A DNA stretch of 47,506 nucleotides from Planctomycetota bacterium (lineage in GTDB: Bacteria > Planctomycetota > Planctomycetia > Planctomycetales > Planctomycetaceae), in assembly GCA_003670925.1 (NCBI GenBank), contig QWQG01000092.1:1-47506 (forward strand). Direction: 5' to 3'. Shown here in pieces: positions 38,352-47,393 of the stretch. The notes under the pieces were generated by a model. It worked only from the letters and a program-made list of their open reading frames with translations. It was not told the origin of the DNA and made no database searches. Position numbers and translations under genes: made by a program. Every line of letters begins with the position of its first letter. Positions within the stretch are counted from its first letter, which is position 1.

Positions 38352-38702
38352 TCAGTTGATGCGAACCGAGCGTCAGCCGAATGGCACTCGATTTCTTCTA
38401 TCAGCCGGTACGCGCTAGCGGGATGTTGATTTAGGGCGATTATTGGGGGCTCCAGTCATACAAACCCGAAGCGCCAGCGAGGAATTCAACGATTACGGCC
38501 TCGCTGGCGCTTCGGGTTGGTATTAAATCGACAACCCGCTAGCGCACTGCGGCTGAGACAATTTGAATCAAATTGAGTGCCATTCAGCGTCAGCCCCCCC
38601 CGAACTTGTCGTATATTGAGAAGGCCAATTTTCGCAACCGCTTTGCTGCATGCTGCGGGCGGTTCTGCGTTTCATGGCAGATTCATGCAGGAATGACTTT
38701 CG
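38352..38702. other. Aldehyde dehydrogenase-cupin intergenic region
   Basis: Most of this 350-bp gap is filled by the palindromic element at 38369-38595. The rest shows no gene. Confidence 0.6.
38379..38585. mobile_element. MITE-like nested palindromic element with flanking direct repeats
   Basis: Three nested inverted repeats share one centre. Outer: GAATGGCACTCGATTT (38379-38394) with AAATTGAGTGCCATTC (38570-38585), one mismatch. Middle: 33-bp imperfect arms 38401-38433 and 38524-38556, sharing GCGCTAGCGGG. Inner: perfect 20-bp arms 38463-38482 and 38499-38518, AACCCGAAGCGCCAGCGAGG. The 10-bp sequence AGCGTCAGCC lies directly outside both ends (38369-38378 and 38586-38595), as expected for a target-site duplication. 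No coding potential. Confidence 0.75.
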
Positions 38703-39074
38703 ATGGCTGAACAGCCTCCCTCGACAATTCGCCGCTGGAAACAGGCCGACTTTGCAGACATCGCAGGCGTGCCGTGTCCGTGTGGAACTGCCCGGCGCGC
38801 ATTTACCGATGTCGCCGAATTTCCAGGGACAGTTCATGTTACAGAAATCGCGGAAAATGCTGAGAGACATTACCACAAGACGCTGACGGAGACCTATTTC
38901 TTTCTCAAGTGCGAAGACGACGCTCAGATGGAGCTGGATGGCGAGATGATTCCCATCCGCGAGCACCAGTGCATTGTCGTCCCTCCCGGCGTCCGTCACC
39001 GCGCGGTGGGCCGCATGACGGTGCTGATCATCGTGCTGCCGAAGTTCAATCCGGAAGACGAATGGTTCGATTGA
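38703..39074 (+). CDS. Cupin-domain protein
   Basis: 123 residues. Conserved cupin motif 1 is seen as HYHKTLTETYFFL, motif 2 as IVVPPGVRHRAVG; likely metal ligands are the histidines and glutamate there. Cupins of this size are sugar-phosphate isomerases, dioxygenases or ligand-binding proteins; activity unassigned. ATG at 38703 with AGGA about ten bases upstream. It is separated from the dehydrogenase by the palindromic element and from clpC by 505 bp. Confidence 0.85.
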   Translation: MAEQPPSTIRRWKQADFADIAGVPCPCGTARRAFTDVAEFPGTVHVTEIAENAERHYHKTLTETYFFLKCEDDAQMELDGEMIPIREHQCIVVPPGVRHRAVGRMTVLIIVLPKFNPEDEWFD

Positions 39075-39579
39075 GCCTGCGGAAGGTAGGGGGTGACGCG
39101 CCATGGGAAAGCTCTTTGACGGCAATTTTCCCATTCGCATAGCCGATAACGCCTTCGTTTTTTAATCAAAACTCGGGAAACCTACACCCGAGTCACCGGC
39201 TAAACTCAACAGTTGTCTTGTCGTAGCGGAATAGTAGTCCTAGAATTCGGCACGCTATTCGCTGCCAGAGTACAAATTGCGAAGTTCGGCTTTGGACTGT
39301 CAAGGTGGCATCTTAGCAGGGAGGCTGCTGTCAGAGCGTATCCGCAGGAAATCTGCGGATGTAAACCGTGTTTTCACTGAATCAGGCGCTAGACTAATAG
39401 GAACGGACAGATTTCTGGCGTTTTCAGTTTAATTGATTTTTCGTAGCGTACGGCTGTTGGAATGTGATCAGACTCGGGGGGGATACTCTGAGAATGGATT
39501 TTCCGGCAGGGTCATGCGTTGTGCATGGCTTTAAAATTCGCTGCAGGTGTTGAAGGACTATTCGAAGCGAGGAAGTCGA
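39075..39579. other. clpC upstream region
   Basis: 505 bp without a supported gene. It contains a candidate promoter at 39218-39246 and a hairpin at 39340-39360 (ATCCGCAG-GAAAT-CTGCGGAT). No CtsR-type heptamer operator was recognised. Confidence 0.5.
39218..39246 (+). promoter_or_regulatory. Candidate sigma-70-type promoter for clpC
   Basis: TTGTCG (39218-39223), a 17-base spacer and TAGAAT (39241-39246). It would give a leader of over 320 nt to the clpC ATG, including the 39340-39360 hairpin. Confidence 0.3.
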
Positions 39580-42123
39580 ATGTACGAACGGTTCACAGAT
39601 CGTGCTCGGAAAGTGATGCAGCTGGCCAATCAAGAGGCTCAGCGGTTTAACCACGAGTACATTGGCACGGAACATATTCTGCTGGGACTAGTCAAGGAAG
39701 GCTCAGGCGTAGCAGCCAATGTGCTCAAAAACCTTGATGTGGATCTGCGGAAGATCCGGATTGAAGTAGAAAAAATAGTCCAGACCGGACCAGACATGGT
39801 GACGATGGGCAAATTGCCTCAGACACCCCGCGCGAAAAAGGTCATCGAATACGCGATGGATGAAGCGCGGAATTTGAATCACAATTACGTCGGTACCGAA
39901 CATTTGCTGCTCGGCCTGTTGCGCGAGCAGGAAGGCGTTGCGGCTCAGGTACTCATGAATTTGGGCTTGAAACTCGAAGATGTCCGCGATGAAGTTCTGA
40001 ACCTGCTAGGACATGGGATGGAATCTGCTGAAGCCGGTTCCGAAGAACGGGGTGGCAACCCGACAGCACCTCCGGGTCAGAAAAGCGCGAGTCGCAGCAA
40101 GACACCGGCGTTGGACAGTTTTGGGCGCGACCTCACAGAATTAGCCAAGCAGAAAAAATTGGACCCGGTGATTGGGCGCGAACCTGAAATTGAACGAGTG
40201 ATTCAGATTCTGTGCCGGCGGCAGAAAAACAATCCAGTTTTGTTGGGGGAAGCCGGTGTTGGCAAGACAGCCATCGTTGAAGGTTTCGCGCAGATGGTGG
40301 TAGACGGCCTAGTACCCGATATTTTGGCAGATCGTCGCATCATTGTGCTGGATCTTGCGATGATGGTCGCTGGGACCAAGTACCGCGGTCAATTCGAAGA
40401 ACGCATCAAGGCAGTGATGAACGAAGTGCGACGGGCTCGGAACACGATCCTGTTCATTGATGAGTTGCATACCTTGGTTGGGGCTGGCGGGGCCGAAGGT
40501 GCGATCGATGCCTCAAATGTGCTGAAGCCTGCCTTGAGTCGTGGTGAAATTCAGTGTATTGGGGCCACGACGCTGGATGAATATCGAAAGTACATCGAAA
40601 AAGATGCGGCATTGGAACGACGCTTCCAGACCGTGATGGTCGAACCGCCATCCGCCAAACAGGCCGTGGAAATCCTGCGAGGTCTTCGAAGTCGCTACGA
40701 AGAGCATCATCGTGTGCAGATCACGGATGATGCATTGGAATCCGCTGTCGAAATGTCGAACCGCTATATCTCAGCGCGTTGTCTTCCAGACAAGGCGATC
40801 GACGTGATCGACGAAGCCGGTGCTCGTGTGCGGCTGAAGTCGATGGTACGTCCGCCGGATTTGAAGGAACTGGAAGAAGAAATTCAGCGTCTGAACACTG
40901 CCAAGGAAGAAGCTGTCGCCGAACAAAAGTTTGAAAAAGCGGCTTCATTCCGCGACCAAGCAGACAAATTGCGGAAGAAAAAAGATCAGCTCACCGAAGA
41001 ATGGCGTGAAAAATCGCGTCAGACTGACGGCGTTGTCGACGCCGAAGTCATCGCCGAAGTCGTCGCCAAGATGACGGGGATTCCGTTGACCCGGCTGTCC
41101 AGCGAAGATGCTGTACGGTTGCTTCAGATGGAAAGCGAACTGCACAAACGAGTGATCAGTCAGGATCAGGCGATCACTCAGGTTTGTAAAGCTGTTCGAC
41201 GCAGTCGGAGTGGTCTAAAAGATCCCAAGCGACCGACCGGTGTGTTTCTGTTTTCCGGCCCGACTGGGGTTGGCAAGACGTTACTCGCGAAGACCCTAGC
41301 CGAATTCATGTTTGGTAATCAGGATGCTTTGATTCAGATTGACATGTCTGAATACATGGAGAAGCACAATGTCAGCCGTCTGATCGGAGCACCTCCAGGA
41401 TATGTTGGTTATGAAGAAGGCGGCCAGTTGACGGAAAAAATCCGCCGTCGTCCGTACGCGGTCGTGCTGCTCGACGAAATCGAAAAATCGCACCCCGACG
41501 TGTTCAACATGTTGCTGCAGATCATGGAAGAAGGCCATCTGACCGACAGCTTTGGGCGACGCGTGGACTTCAAGAATGTGATTCTCATCATGACGACCAA
41601 CGCCGGTGCTAGTAAAATGGCTCATGGCGGAAGTATGGGGTTACACACGTTGCGTGAACGCGATCAAGAAAAGTCTTACGACGACATGAAGGTCAATCTG
41701 ATGCACGAACTGCAGCGTCAGTTCAAGCCGGAGTTCCTTGGACGTCTGGATGAAGTTGTCGTGTTCCGTAAGTTGACGCGTGAAGAACTGAAAATGATTG
41801 TGGATATCGAGCTGGAAAAAGTTTACGCGCGCCTGAAAGAACGGGGCAAGCGGCTGGTTCTTAGCGATGAGGCACGCGGCTTTATCATCGACAAAGGGGA
41901 AGTGGATGATGGCCTAGATTATGGTGCTCGTCCACTGCGACGCAGCGTCGAGCGGTTTATCGAAGATCCTCTGTCCGAAGAACTACTGCGAGGCTCGTTC
42001 GATGGACAAAATGTGATTCGAATCGACCTGATCGAAGTGGCCGACCAAAAACAGTTGACTTTTAATGGCAGCACGGATGATCCCGTAGCAGAAGAAAATG
42101 CCGCCACGGTTGCCACAGCTTGA
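39580..42123 (+). CDS. clpC: ATP-dependent Clp protease ATP-binding subunit ClpC
   Basis: 847 residues. Two N-terminal Clp repeats ([16 protein letters not shown] and [13 protein letters not shown]-type) precede the first AAA+ domain with Walker A GEAGVGKT near 223. The UVR-like middle region ([20 protein letters not shown]) lies near 441-467. The second AAA+ domain has Walker A GPTGVGKT near 560 and [27 protein letters not shown]. ClpC unfolds proteins for ClpP. The ATG at 39580 has GAGGAAG upstream at good spacing; the frame extends to 39547 without support. A strong terminator follows. Confidence 0.96.
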   Translation: MYERFTDRARKVMQLANQEAQRFNHEYIGTEHILLGLVKEGSGVAANVLKNLDVDLRKIRIEVEKIVQTGPDMVTMGKLPQTPRAKKVIEYAMDEARNLNHNYVGTEHLLLGLLREQEGVAAQVLMNLGLKLEDVRDEVLNLLGHGMESAEAGSEERGGNPTAPPGQKSASRSKTPALDSFGRDLTELAKQKKLDPVIGREPEIERVIQILCRRQKNNPVLLGEAGVGKTAIVEGFAQMVVDGLVPDILADRRIIVLDLAMMVAGTKYRGQFEERIKAVMNEVRRARNTILFIDELHTLVGAGGAEGAIDASNVLKPALSRGEIQCIGATTLDEYRKYIEKDAALERRFQTVMVEPPSAKQAVEILRGLRSRYEEHHRVQITDDALESAVEMSNRYISARCLPDKAIDVIDEAGARVRLKSMVRPPDLKELEEEIQRLNTAKEEAVAEQKFEKAASFRDQADKLRKKKDQLTEEWREKSRQTDGVVDAEVIAEVVAKMTGIPLTRLSSEDAVRLLQMESELHKRVISQDQAITQVCKAVRRSRSGLKDPKRPTGVFLFSGPTGVGKTLLAKTLAEFMFGNQDALIQIDMSEYMEKHNVSRLIGAPPGYVGYEEGGQLTEKIRRRPYAVVLLDEIEKSHPDVFNMLLQIMEEGHLTDSFGRRVDFKNVILIMTTNAGASKMAHGGSMGLHTLRERDQEKSYDDMKVNLMHELQRQFKPEFLGRLDEVVVFRKLTREELKMIVDIELEKVYARLKERGKRLVLSDEARGFIIDKGEVDDGLDYGARPLRRSVERFIEDPLSEELLRGSFDGQNVIRIDLIEVADQKQLTFNGSTDDPVAEENAATVATA

Positions 42124-42139
42124 TGCGGGCTCGCACAGT

Positions 42140-42171
42140 CCCCCCGAGGATCACTCGGGGGGATTTTTTTT
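42140..42171 (+). terminator. Strong intrinsic terminator after clpC
   Basis: CCCCCCGAG (42140-42148), loop GATCA, CTCGGGGGG (42154-42162), then A and eight T. A textbook rho-independent terminator, 16 bases after the clpC stop. Confidence 0.92.
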
Positions 42172-42199
42172 CTCATTGAATTGATGGAGACTTCTGACG

Positions 42200-42346
42200 A
42201 TGACTGGATACACCGTCCATACGGGAACAAGCAAGAAATTTATTTCCGGCTGGGACCGAGTATTTTCCAGCAAGGCTGATACGAAAGCTGGAGGAGTATC
42301 AGACCCGAAGTCTGCGAATTCTTCGAAGAAGAAACAGAAGAAGTAA
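42200..42346 (+). CDS. Tiny lysine-rich protein of unknown function
   Basis: 48 residues, from the ATG at 42200. It begins MTGYTVHTGTSKKF and contains a GWDRVF segment; the end is very basic (SSKKKQKK). GGAGA lies about ten bases before the start. The protein composition and position after the clpC terminator argue for a real gene with its own promoter, though it might be read-through. I do not recognise the family with certainty; an RNA- or ribosome-associated role would be guesswork. Convergent with the DUF1501 gene. Confidence 0.6.
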   Translation: MTGYTVHTGTSKKFISGWDRVFSSKADTKAGGVSDPKSANSSKKKQKK

Positions 42347-42385
42347 GACGCAGCAGTCACTTTCGTTCTTAACTGTTTTATTTTT

Positions 42386-42407
42386 GTCCCCCAAAATCCT
42401 TGGGGAC
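42386..42407. terminator. Hairpin between the lysine-rich gene and the DUF1501 gene
   Basis: GTCCCCCAA (42386-42394) pairs with TTGGGGAC (42400-42407) with one bulged C. A T-rich stretch precedes it on the plus strand. A shared 3'-end structure for the two converging genes. Confidence 0.45.
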
Positions 42408-42476
42408 TGTTGTCCTCTACGGCACGCAGTTGGCATTCTAAAATGGCAGTTCCGTTGTGCCCTAGCGAACACGCGA

Positions 42477-43916
42477 CTAGGCAAGGATATCCTTCGCAAC
42501 AACTCCCGCCACATCAGTCAGTCGAAAGTCCCGACCTGCATAGCGGAACGTGACACGTTCGTGGTCAAGTCCCATAATGTGGAGAATCGTGGCATGCAGG
42601 TCATGCACGTGCATTTTATTTTCGACGGCGTAGTAGCCATATTCGTCCGTCGCTCCGTAAGCCATGCCTGATTTGACACCGCCGCCCGCCATCCACATTG
42701 TGAATCCATGCGGATTGTGGTCGCGACCATCGGTCCCTTGAGCAGTCGGCGTGCGTCCAAATTCGCCGCCCCAGATAACCAGTGTGTCTTCCAGCAGGCC
42801 GCGAGATTTCAAGTCTGCCAATAATCCAGCTATCGGTTTGTCCACTTCAGCCGCATTCTTCGTATGGCCAAGGTACAGATTGCTATGCTGGTCCCACTGG
42901 ACCTCGCTGTCGCTGTGAGTTACTTGCACAAAACGCACATCGCGTTCAAGAAACCGTCGCGCCATCAGGCACTGCCGACCGAAGTCTTCAGTGACAGGAT
43001 CATCTGTGCCGTAGAGTTTATGCGTTGCGGCAGACTCTTGCGACAGGTCTTGGACTTCGGGCATCGTAGACTGCATTCGAAATGCCAGTTCAAACGAATT
43101 CAGACGTCCTTCAAGCGCCTGATCCGCATCAGATAATTCTAGATGCTCCTGATTGATCATGCGCAGCAGATCCAACTGTTTGCGCTGCGTGCCAGAATCA
43201 ATCCGGGGGTTTTGAATGTGTTTTACGGTCGAGTTGAGTACTCCGATACTCGCGTTGCCGATCGGGGTTCCCTGACAATACGCAGGCAGAAATGCAGATC
43301 CCCAATTGTTGACGCCTCCATGTGCCAGTGTCGGGCAGATCGTGACAAATGCCGGTAGATTTTGGTTCTCAGTCCCCAGTCCATACGTCACCCACGCTCC
43401 TAGACTGGGCCGCACAAACTGATCGCTGCCGGTGTGCAGTTTGAGCAACGCACCGCCGTGCGCGGGATTCGTGCCGTGGACCGATCGCAGCATGCACAGA
43501 TCATCGACATGCTGGGCGACATGCGGAAACAGTTCACTCACCGGCAATCCACTTTCGCCATAGCGATGAAACTTCCACGGTGACCTCAGGAGATTTCCCT
43601 GCTGTGCAAAAGTCACACGCGGAAGTGCAAACGGCAATGGATTTCCGTGATCGCGTGTCAGTTGCGGCTTTGGGTCGAACGTATCTACATGCGATGGCCC
43701 GCCCTTCATAAACAAAAAGACGGCTCGCTTCGCTCGAGCCGGGAAATGAGTTATCCGTGCGGCCAGCGGATCAGTCGAAATTCCCGCGGCTTTTGAACTG
43801 TCAGTAGTAGCGCCAGCATGTCCTTGGAGCAATGCGCTGAGCGCCAGTTGACCAAAGCCGATCGCAGATGTCTTGAGGAGTCGGCGGCGGTTGTGAAGTT
43901 GATGAATTAGAGTCAT
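42477..43916 (-). CDS. DUF1501 protein with Tat-like signal
   Basis: 479 residues. A twin-arginine-like lead NRRRLLKTSAIGF begins the protein. The DUF1501 (sulfatase-like fold) body has FLFMKGGPSHVDTFDPKP, MLRSVHGTNPAHGGALL, VQVTHSD and WGGEFGRTPTAQG, in the usual order. Proteins of this family almost always sit next to PSD1/DUF1549-DUF1553 proteins in Planctomycetes, as here; exported and of unknown reaction. The ATG at 43916 lies ten bases after the upstream gene stop, so the pair is an operon. A TTG at 43925 is also in frame. Confidence 0.92.
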   Translation of the reverse strand: MTLIHQLHNRRRLLKTSAIGFGQLALSALLQGHAGATTDSSKAAGISTDPLAARITHFPARAKRAVFLFMKGGPSHVDTFDPKPQLTRDHGNPLPFALPRVTFAQQGNLLRSPWKFHRYGESGLPVSELFPHVAQHVDDLCMLRSVHGTNPAHGGALLKLHTGSDQFVRPSLGAWVTYGLGTENQNLPAFVTICPTLAHGGVNNWGSAFLPAYCQGTPIGNASIGVLNSTVKHIQNPRIDSGTQRKQLDLLRMINQEHLELSDADQALEGRLNSFELAFRMQSTMPEVQDLSQESAATHKLYGTDDPVTEDFGRQCLMARRFLERDVRFVQVTHSDSEVQWDQHSNLYLGHTKNAAEVDKPIAGLLADLKSRGLLEDTLVIWGGEFGRTPTAQGTDGRDHNPHGFTMWMAGGGVKSGMAYGATDEYGYYAVENKMHVHDLHATILHIMGLDHERVTFRYAGRDFRLTDVAGVVAKDILA

Positions 43917-43926
43917 TGAGAGCAAC

Positions 43927-46725
43927 CTACCTCACATAGATAAATTCATTACAGGCTAGGAGAGTCTGGCAGAACAACGACCATGCCCGAAGTTCTGCCA
44001 GCCTTTGACATTCCTCAGTGACATCCGTGGCCCCACCTTGCGTCGTCATCTGGAGGATAAAATCTAGGGCGAGCTGTGTTTCTGTGTCTGTCGGGGGTCT
44101 AGAAATTGCCCGATCATAGCCCAGTTGAATTCGGTGGATAGGATCGCTGCGATCATTGATCAGGCTGCGTGCCATCTCATCAGCCGAATCGATCACCAAT
44201 TCCGAATTCATCATCAGCAGAGCCTGCGGAGCCACCACAGTGGTATTTCGACTTCCTGTGGGCATCGTCGGATCCGGAAAATCGAACTGTTCAAACATGG
44301 TGTACAGGTTATTGCGAATCACCGGGAGGTAAATGGCTCTCCGCAGGCTGCTATATTTTGTGTGATCAATCGATGTGTGATCAAATACGAACTGCCGATT
44401 GCGAAGCGGCACAGTTTTACCACCAAAAGTTCTGTCCAGCCGCCCGGAGACTTGTAGAATGGAGTCACGTATCTGTTCCGCATCAAGACGTTGACGTCGA
44501 AATCGCCAGAGGAATTCGACTTCCGGATCAATCACTGAAAATTCCGACGAACGTGGATGCTGCGAATCCATCTGATACACACTGGACGTCATGATCAGGC
44601 GGTGCAGAGACTTGATCGACCAGCCTGTGGTCGTGAAATGATTCGCCAGCCAGTCCTGCAGCTGTGGATTGGACGGCTGATCACCGAGGATTCCGAAGTT
44701 GTCCGTCGATGCGACCAATCCTCGCCCAAAATGCCAACGCCAGATTCGATTCACGATCACACGTGACGTGAGTGGATGATGTGGAGAGACCATCCATTCC
44801 GCCAGTTGCAAACGACCACTTTGATTTTCCGGCAAGGTGACAGGCGTTGCGCCCTCCAGCATTACAGATGGAAATGCTCGAGGAATTGCATCACCAAGAT
44901 TGCGATGATCGCCCCGCACGCAGATGGGTAAACTGGTCAGCACCGCGCCATCGGCGACACTCATTGCCGACGCTTCATCCGCCGCGCTACTTTCCAGCAC
45001 ACGGGCAATCTCAGCAAGGCGATGGTATTCCACGAGGGTGGTTTCATCAAAAGCGAACTCGGGCTTGGGCGGGATCGCCAAAAATCCTGATGTATCGTCC
45101 AACGCCTCGCGCACTGCATCCAAGGCCGCGTCACCAGAATTGGTGGCTGCAGCATTTGTTGTTTTCGCTGTAGCGAGTGCTGCATCAGCAGCAGCAAACA
45201 GAGCTGCATAGTGCTCCCGGATGCCGTCGCTGTCGCCGACAGCCTGCAGCTCACGCCATTTCAGAAACAAAGGATCATCGGCATGGAATTTCAGATGATG
45301 ACGGCAGTGATGCAAGATCCGCGGATGCAGGCCGAGTGGTTCCGCGAGAGCCCGCAGATCGATCAGCGATGTGTCTGGATCAATCCCCGCCGCAGTCGCG
45401 AGGTAAATCGCCGCTTTGGTGCGGACTTCAATGCGAAGGCGAGTCGTCGCTTCGGCCTTGAAGGTTGACGCCGCCGCTTTCTTGGCGGCAATCTCTTCAT
45501 CGATCGTCTTCAACGACGCTTTCTCGGCCTCTGTCGCGAAGGAATACTCATTCCAATGTTTAATTGCCCCGTAGTTGGTCTCGCCAAATGTTCGAGTGCT
45601 TTTAAAGATCGCGGCAAGGCCGTAATAGTCCGTTTGCTTGATTGGATCAAACTTGTGGTCGTGGCAGCGAGCACACCCCAGCGTCATCCCCAGAAAAGCC
45701 TTCCCAGTCGAATCAAGTTGCTCGTCAATTGTATCCATGTCAAGTTTTTCACGATCTGGTTCAGCCAGTACTTTTGCTCCCAGTACCAGAAACCCAGTGG
45801 CAATCCGCGATTGAACACTGACATCTGGCATTAAGTCTCCGGCAATTTGCTCCTGAAGAAATCGATCAAACGGTTTGTCGTTGTTGAAGGCATCGACCAC
45901 GTAGTCACGGTAACGCCACGCACTGCCGAACGCTAGATTTTCATCCAGCCCGTTGGAATCGGCGTACCGCGCGACATCCAGCCAATGGCGTCCCCAGCGA
46001 ACGCCGTAATCCGGCGACTCCAGCAGGCGATCCAGCAACCTATCATATGCGTCTACCGAATCATCAGCGACAAACGCGGCGACATCAACAGGCGAAGGTG
46101 GCAGGCCAGTCAGATCAAGTGTCGCACGTCGAATCAGCGTCCGCCTGTCCGCGCGAGGTGCAGGTTGCAGACCCTTGGATTCTAGCTTTGACATGACAAA
46201 AGCATCAATGGGCGTCCGCGCCCAGTCGCGCATGGATGGCTGAGGAATCTCGGGAACCTGGACAGGAACGAATGACCAGAATCGTCTACCATCCTCTACA
46301 CTCATGCCCTTTAACGCAGGCTGCGTTGCCGTCGTGACATCTGTTCTGGGGTCGGTCGCGCCTTGTTCAATCCATTGTTCGAACGTTTGGATATCCTCAG
46401 GACGCAGCTTACCGGTCGGCGGCATTTGTAAATCTTCGTTACGATACCGGACTGCTTCAATCAGGCGGCTCGAATTCGGCTCATGCGGCACAATCACAAC
46501 GCCGGAATCTCCGCCGTTCTTCCATCCTTGCGCGGAATCAAGGTGCAGTCCGCCTTTAATTTGTTTGGCGGAATGGCACTCGTAGCAGTGCTGCACCAAG
46601 AGCGGACGGACCCTCTTTTCGAAGAATTCCAGCTGCGAAGACGTAGTTGCTTCATCACAGACCGCAGTCGCAGCCAGCCCCGTGAGTAAAATCGCCGCGA
46701 TCAGGAAGGTGGAGCAATTTCGCAT
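43927..46725 (-). CDS. Planctomycete cytochrome C / PSD1 (DUF1549-DUF1553) protein
   Basis: About 932 residues. A signal peptide STFLIAAILLTGLAATAVC is followed by the cytochrome-like domain with one haem motif, CYECHSAKQIKGGLHLDS near residue 50. DUF1549 (PIDAFVMSKLESKGLQPAP, GRHWLDVARYADSNG) and the C-terminal DUF1553 (HPLTSRVIVNRIWRWHFGRGLV) complete the usual architecture. These large proteins are highly expanded in Planctomycetes, and the activity is unknown. A coiled, Ala-rich linker lies in the middle. The ATG at 46725 is chosen; the frame runs to 46911 through a dispersed repeat. The DUF1501 gene follows in the same operon. Confidence 0.93.
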   Translation of the reverse strand: MRNCSTFLIAAILLTGLAATAVCDEATTSSQLEFFEKRVRPLLVQHCYECHSAKQIKGGLHLDSAQGWKNGGDSGVVIVPHEPNSSRLIEAVRYRNEDLQMPPTGKLRPEDIQTFEQWIEQGATDPRTDVTTATQPALKGMSVEDGRRFWSFVPVQVPEIPQPSMRDWARTPIDAFVMSKLESKGLQPAPRADRRTLIRRATLDLTGLPPSPVDVAAFVADDSVDAYDRLLDRLLESPDYGVRWGRHWLDVARYADSNGLDENLAFGSAWRYRDYVVDAFNNDKPFDRFLQEQIAGDLMPDVSVQSRIATGFLVLGAKVLAEPDREKLDMDTIDEQLDSTGKAFLGMTLGCARCHDHKFDPIKQTDYYGLAAIFKSTRTFGETNYGAIKHWNEYSFATEAEKASLKTIDEEIAAKKAAASTFKAEATTRLRIEVRTKAAIYLATAAGIDPDTSLIDLRALAEPLGLHPRILHHCRHHLKFHADDPLFLKWRELQAVGDSDGIREHYAALFAAADAALATAKTTNAAATNSGDAALDAVREALDDTSGFLAIPPKPEFAFDETTLVEYHRLAEIARVLESSAADEASAMSVADGAVLTSLPICVRGDHRNLGDAIPRAFPSVMLEGATPVTLPENQSGRLQLAEWMVSPHHPLTSRVIVNRIWRWHFGRGLVASTDNFGILGDQPSNPQLQDWLANHFTTTGWSIKSLHRLIMTSSVYQMDSQHPRSSEFSVIDPEVEFLWRFRRQRLDAEQIRDSILQVSGRLDRTFGGKTVPLRNRQFVFDHTSIDHTKYSSLRRAIYLPVIRNNLYTMFEQFDFPDPTMPTGSRNTTVVAPQALLMMNSELVIDSADEMARSLINDRSDPIHRIQLGYDRAISRPPTDTETQLALDFILQMTTQGGATDVTEECQRLAELRAWSLFCQTLLACNEFIYVR

Positions 46726-46778
46726 GATGACTCGCGAATAAAACTTAGCGTCGTGGTCGTTAAATCCCGCGGGTGCCC

Positions 46779-46872
46779 AAGTGGCGTGTCGCCGGATTCG
46801 CAAGAATTCAAAGCCGTAGCTTATGTATGGCCGAACTCTGACGAATCTGGCTCCCACAAAACATCTCAAGCA
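46779..46872 (+). repeat. Dispersed repeat, copy C
   Basis: 94 bp reading AAGTGGCGTGTCGCCGGATT at the left and GGCTCCCACAAAACATCTCA at the right. Nearly identical outer blocks to copy A. It lies 54 bp upstream of the PSD1 start. Confidence 0.75.
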
Positions 46873-46989
46873 AAACTCTGCCGTGGATAAATCAAACCGC
46901 GAGTGTGTCACATTCGAACGCTGAAGTCAATTTATTCGCGGGAGTTCCTGCCTCCCTCGGCAAAGGGTGCAGTCGCCGATTTGGGTGGA

Positions 46990-47200
46990 ATGTCTTATCC
47001 GGCGTTCCTGTAATGTTTCCAGTGATCGCTGTAGATGATCGAGCAAAGCCCCCGCCATGCGGTTGACTCGGCGGACTTTCCAGTGGGTACCGGTTGAATT
47101 CAGGCCCCCCGATCAGATGCTTCCAGGCACCTTCGATCTGGCCACTCCCGATCAGCGTTTGGCGGGCTTCAGGATCAATCATCTGGCCGAATGGTATCGT
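46990..47200 (-). pseudogene. Transposase C-terminal remnant with two frameshifts
   Basis: On the minus strand, GSGQIEGAWKHLIG (about 47153-47112) is followed in a second frame by GLNSTGTHWKVRRVNRMAG and in a third by CSIIYSDHWKHYRNAG. Put together these match a common transposase C-terminus of the type GSGxIEGACKxxIGxRLKxTGxxWxVRRVNRMA. Two frameshifts show it is inactive. The family (ISKra4-like is one possibility) is not certain. Confidence 0.7.
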
Positions 47201-47393
47201 CGTTGCGGAAGTCATCCGCTGGCCGTTGGACTGGCGATGCTTCATGCCCTTCGATGTCTGGTCGGCCGATTGCCATGTTCCGAACGTTTTGCCCCCCCTT
47301 GTGGCAAAAAAAGCACATCTGTGGAAAAAACTCACCCAAAGCAGGCTCGGTAGGCTTGCATTAAAGGGGGGGGGGGATCAAGGCCAGCGCACA

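Larger units (their letters stand above)
46726..47393. other. Gap with repeat copy, transposase remnant and G-run
   Basis: No intact gene. It holds dispersed repeat copy C, a decayed transposase fragment, and an uninterrupted run of eleven G at 47366-47376. Confidence 0.6.

Noticed and set aside
38568-39140. 190-codon minus-strand frame
   Set aside because: Antisense shadow of the cupin gene and the palindrome's right end.
46892-47335. 147-codon minus-strand frame taken as one protein
   Set aside because: Only the part around GSGQIEG is meaningful; the continuation of the transposase lies in other frames, so the long frame is not a gene.
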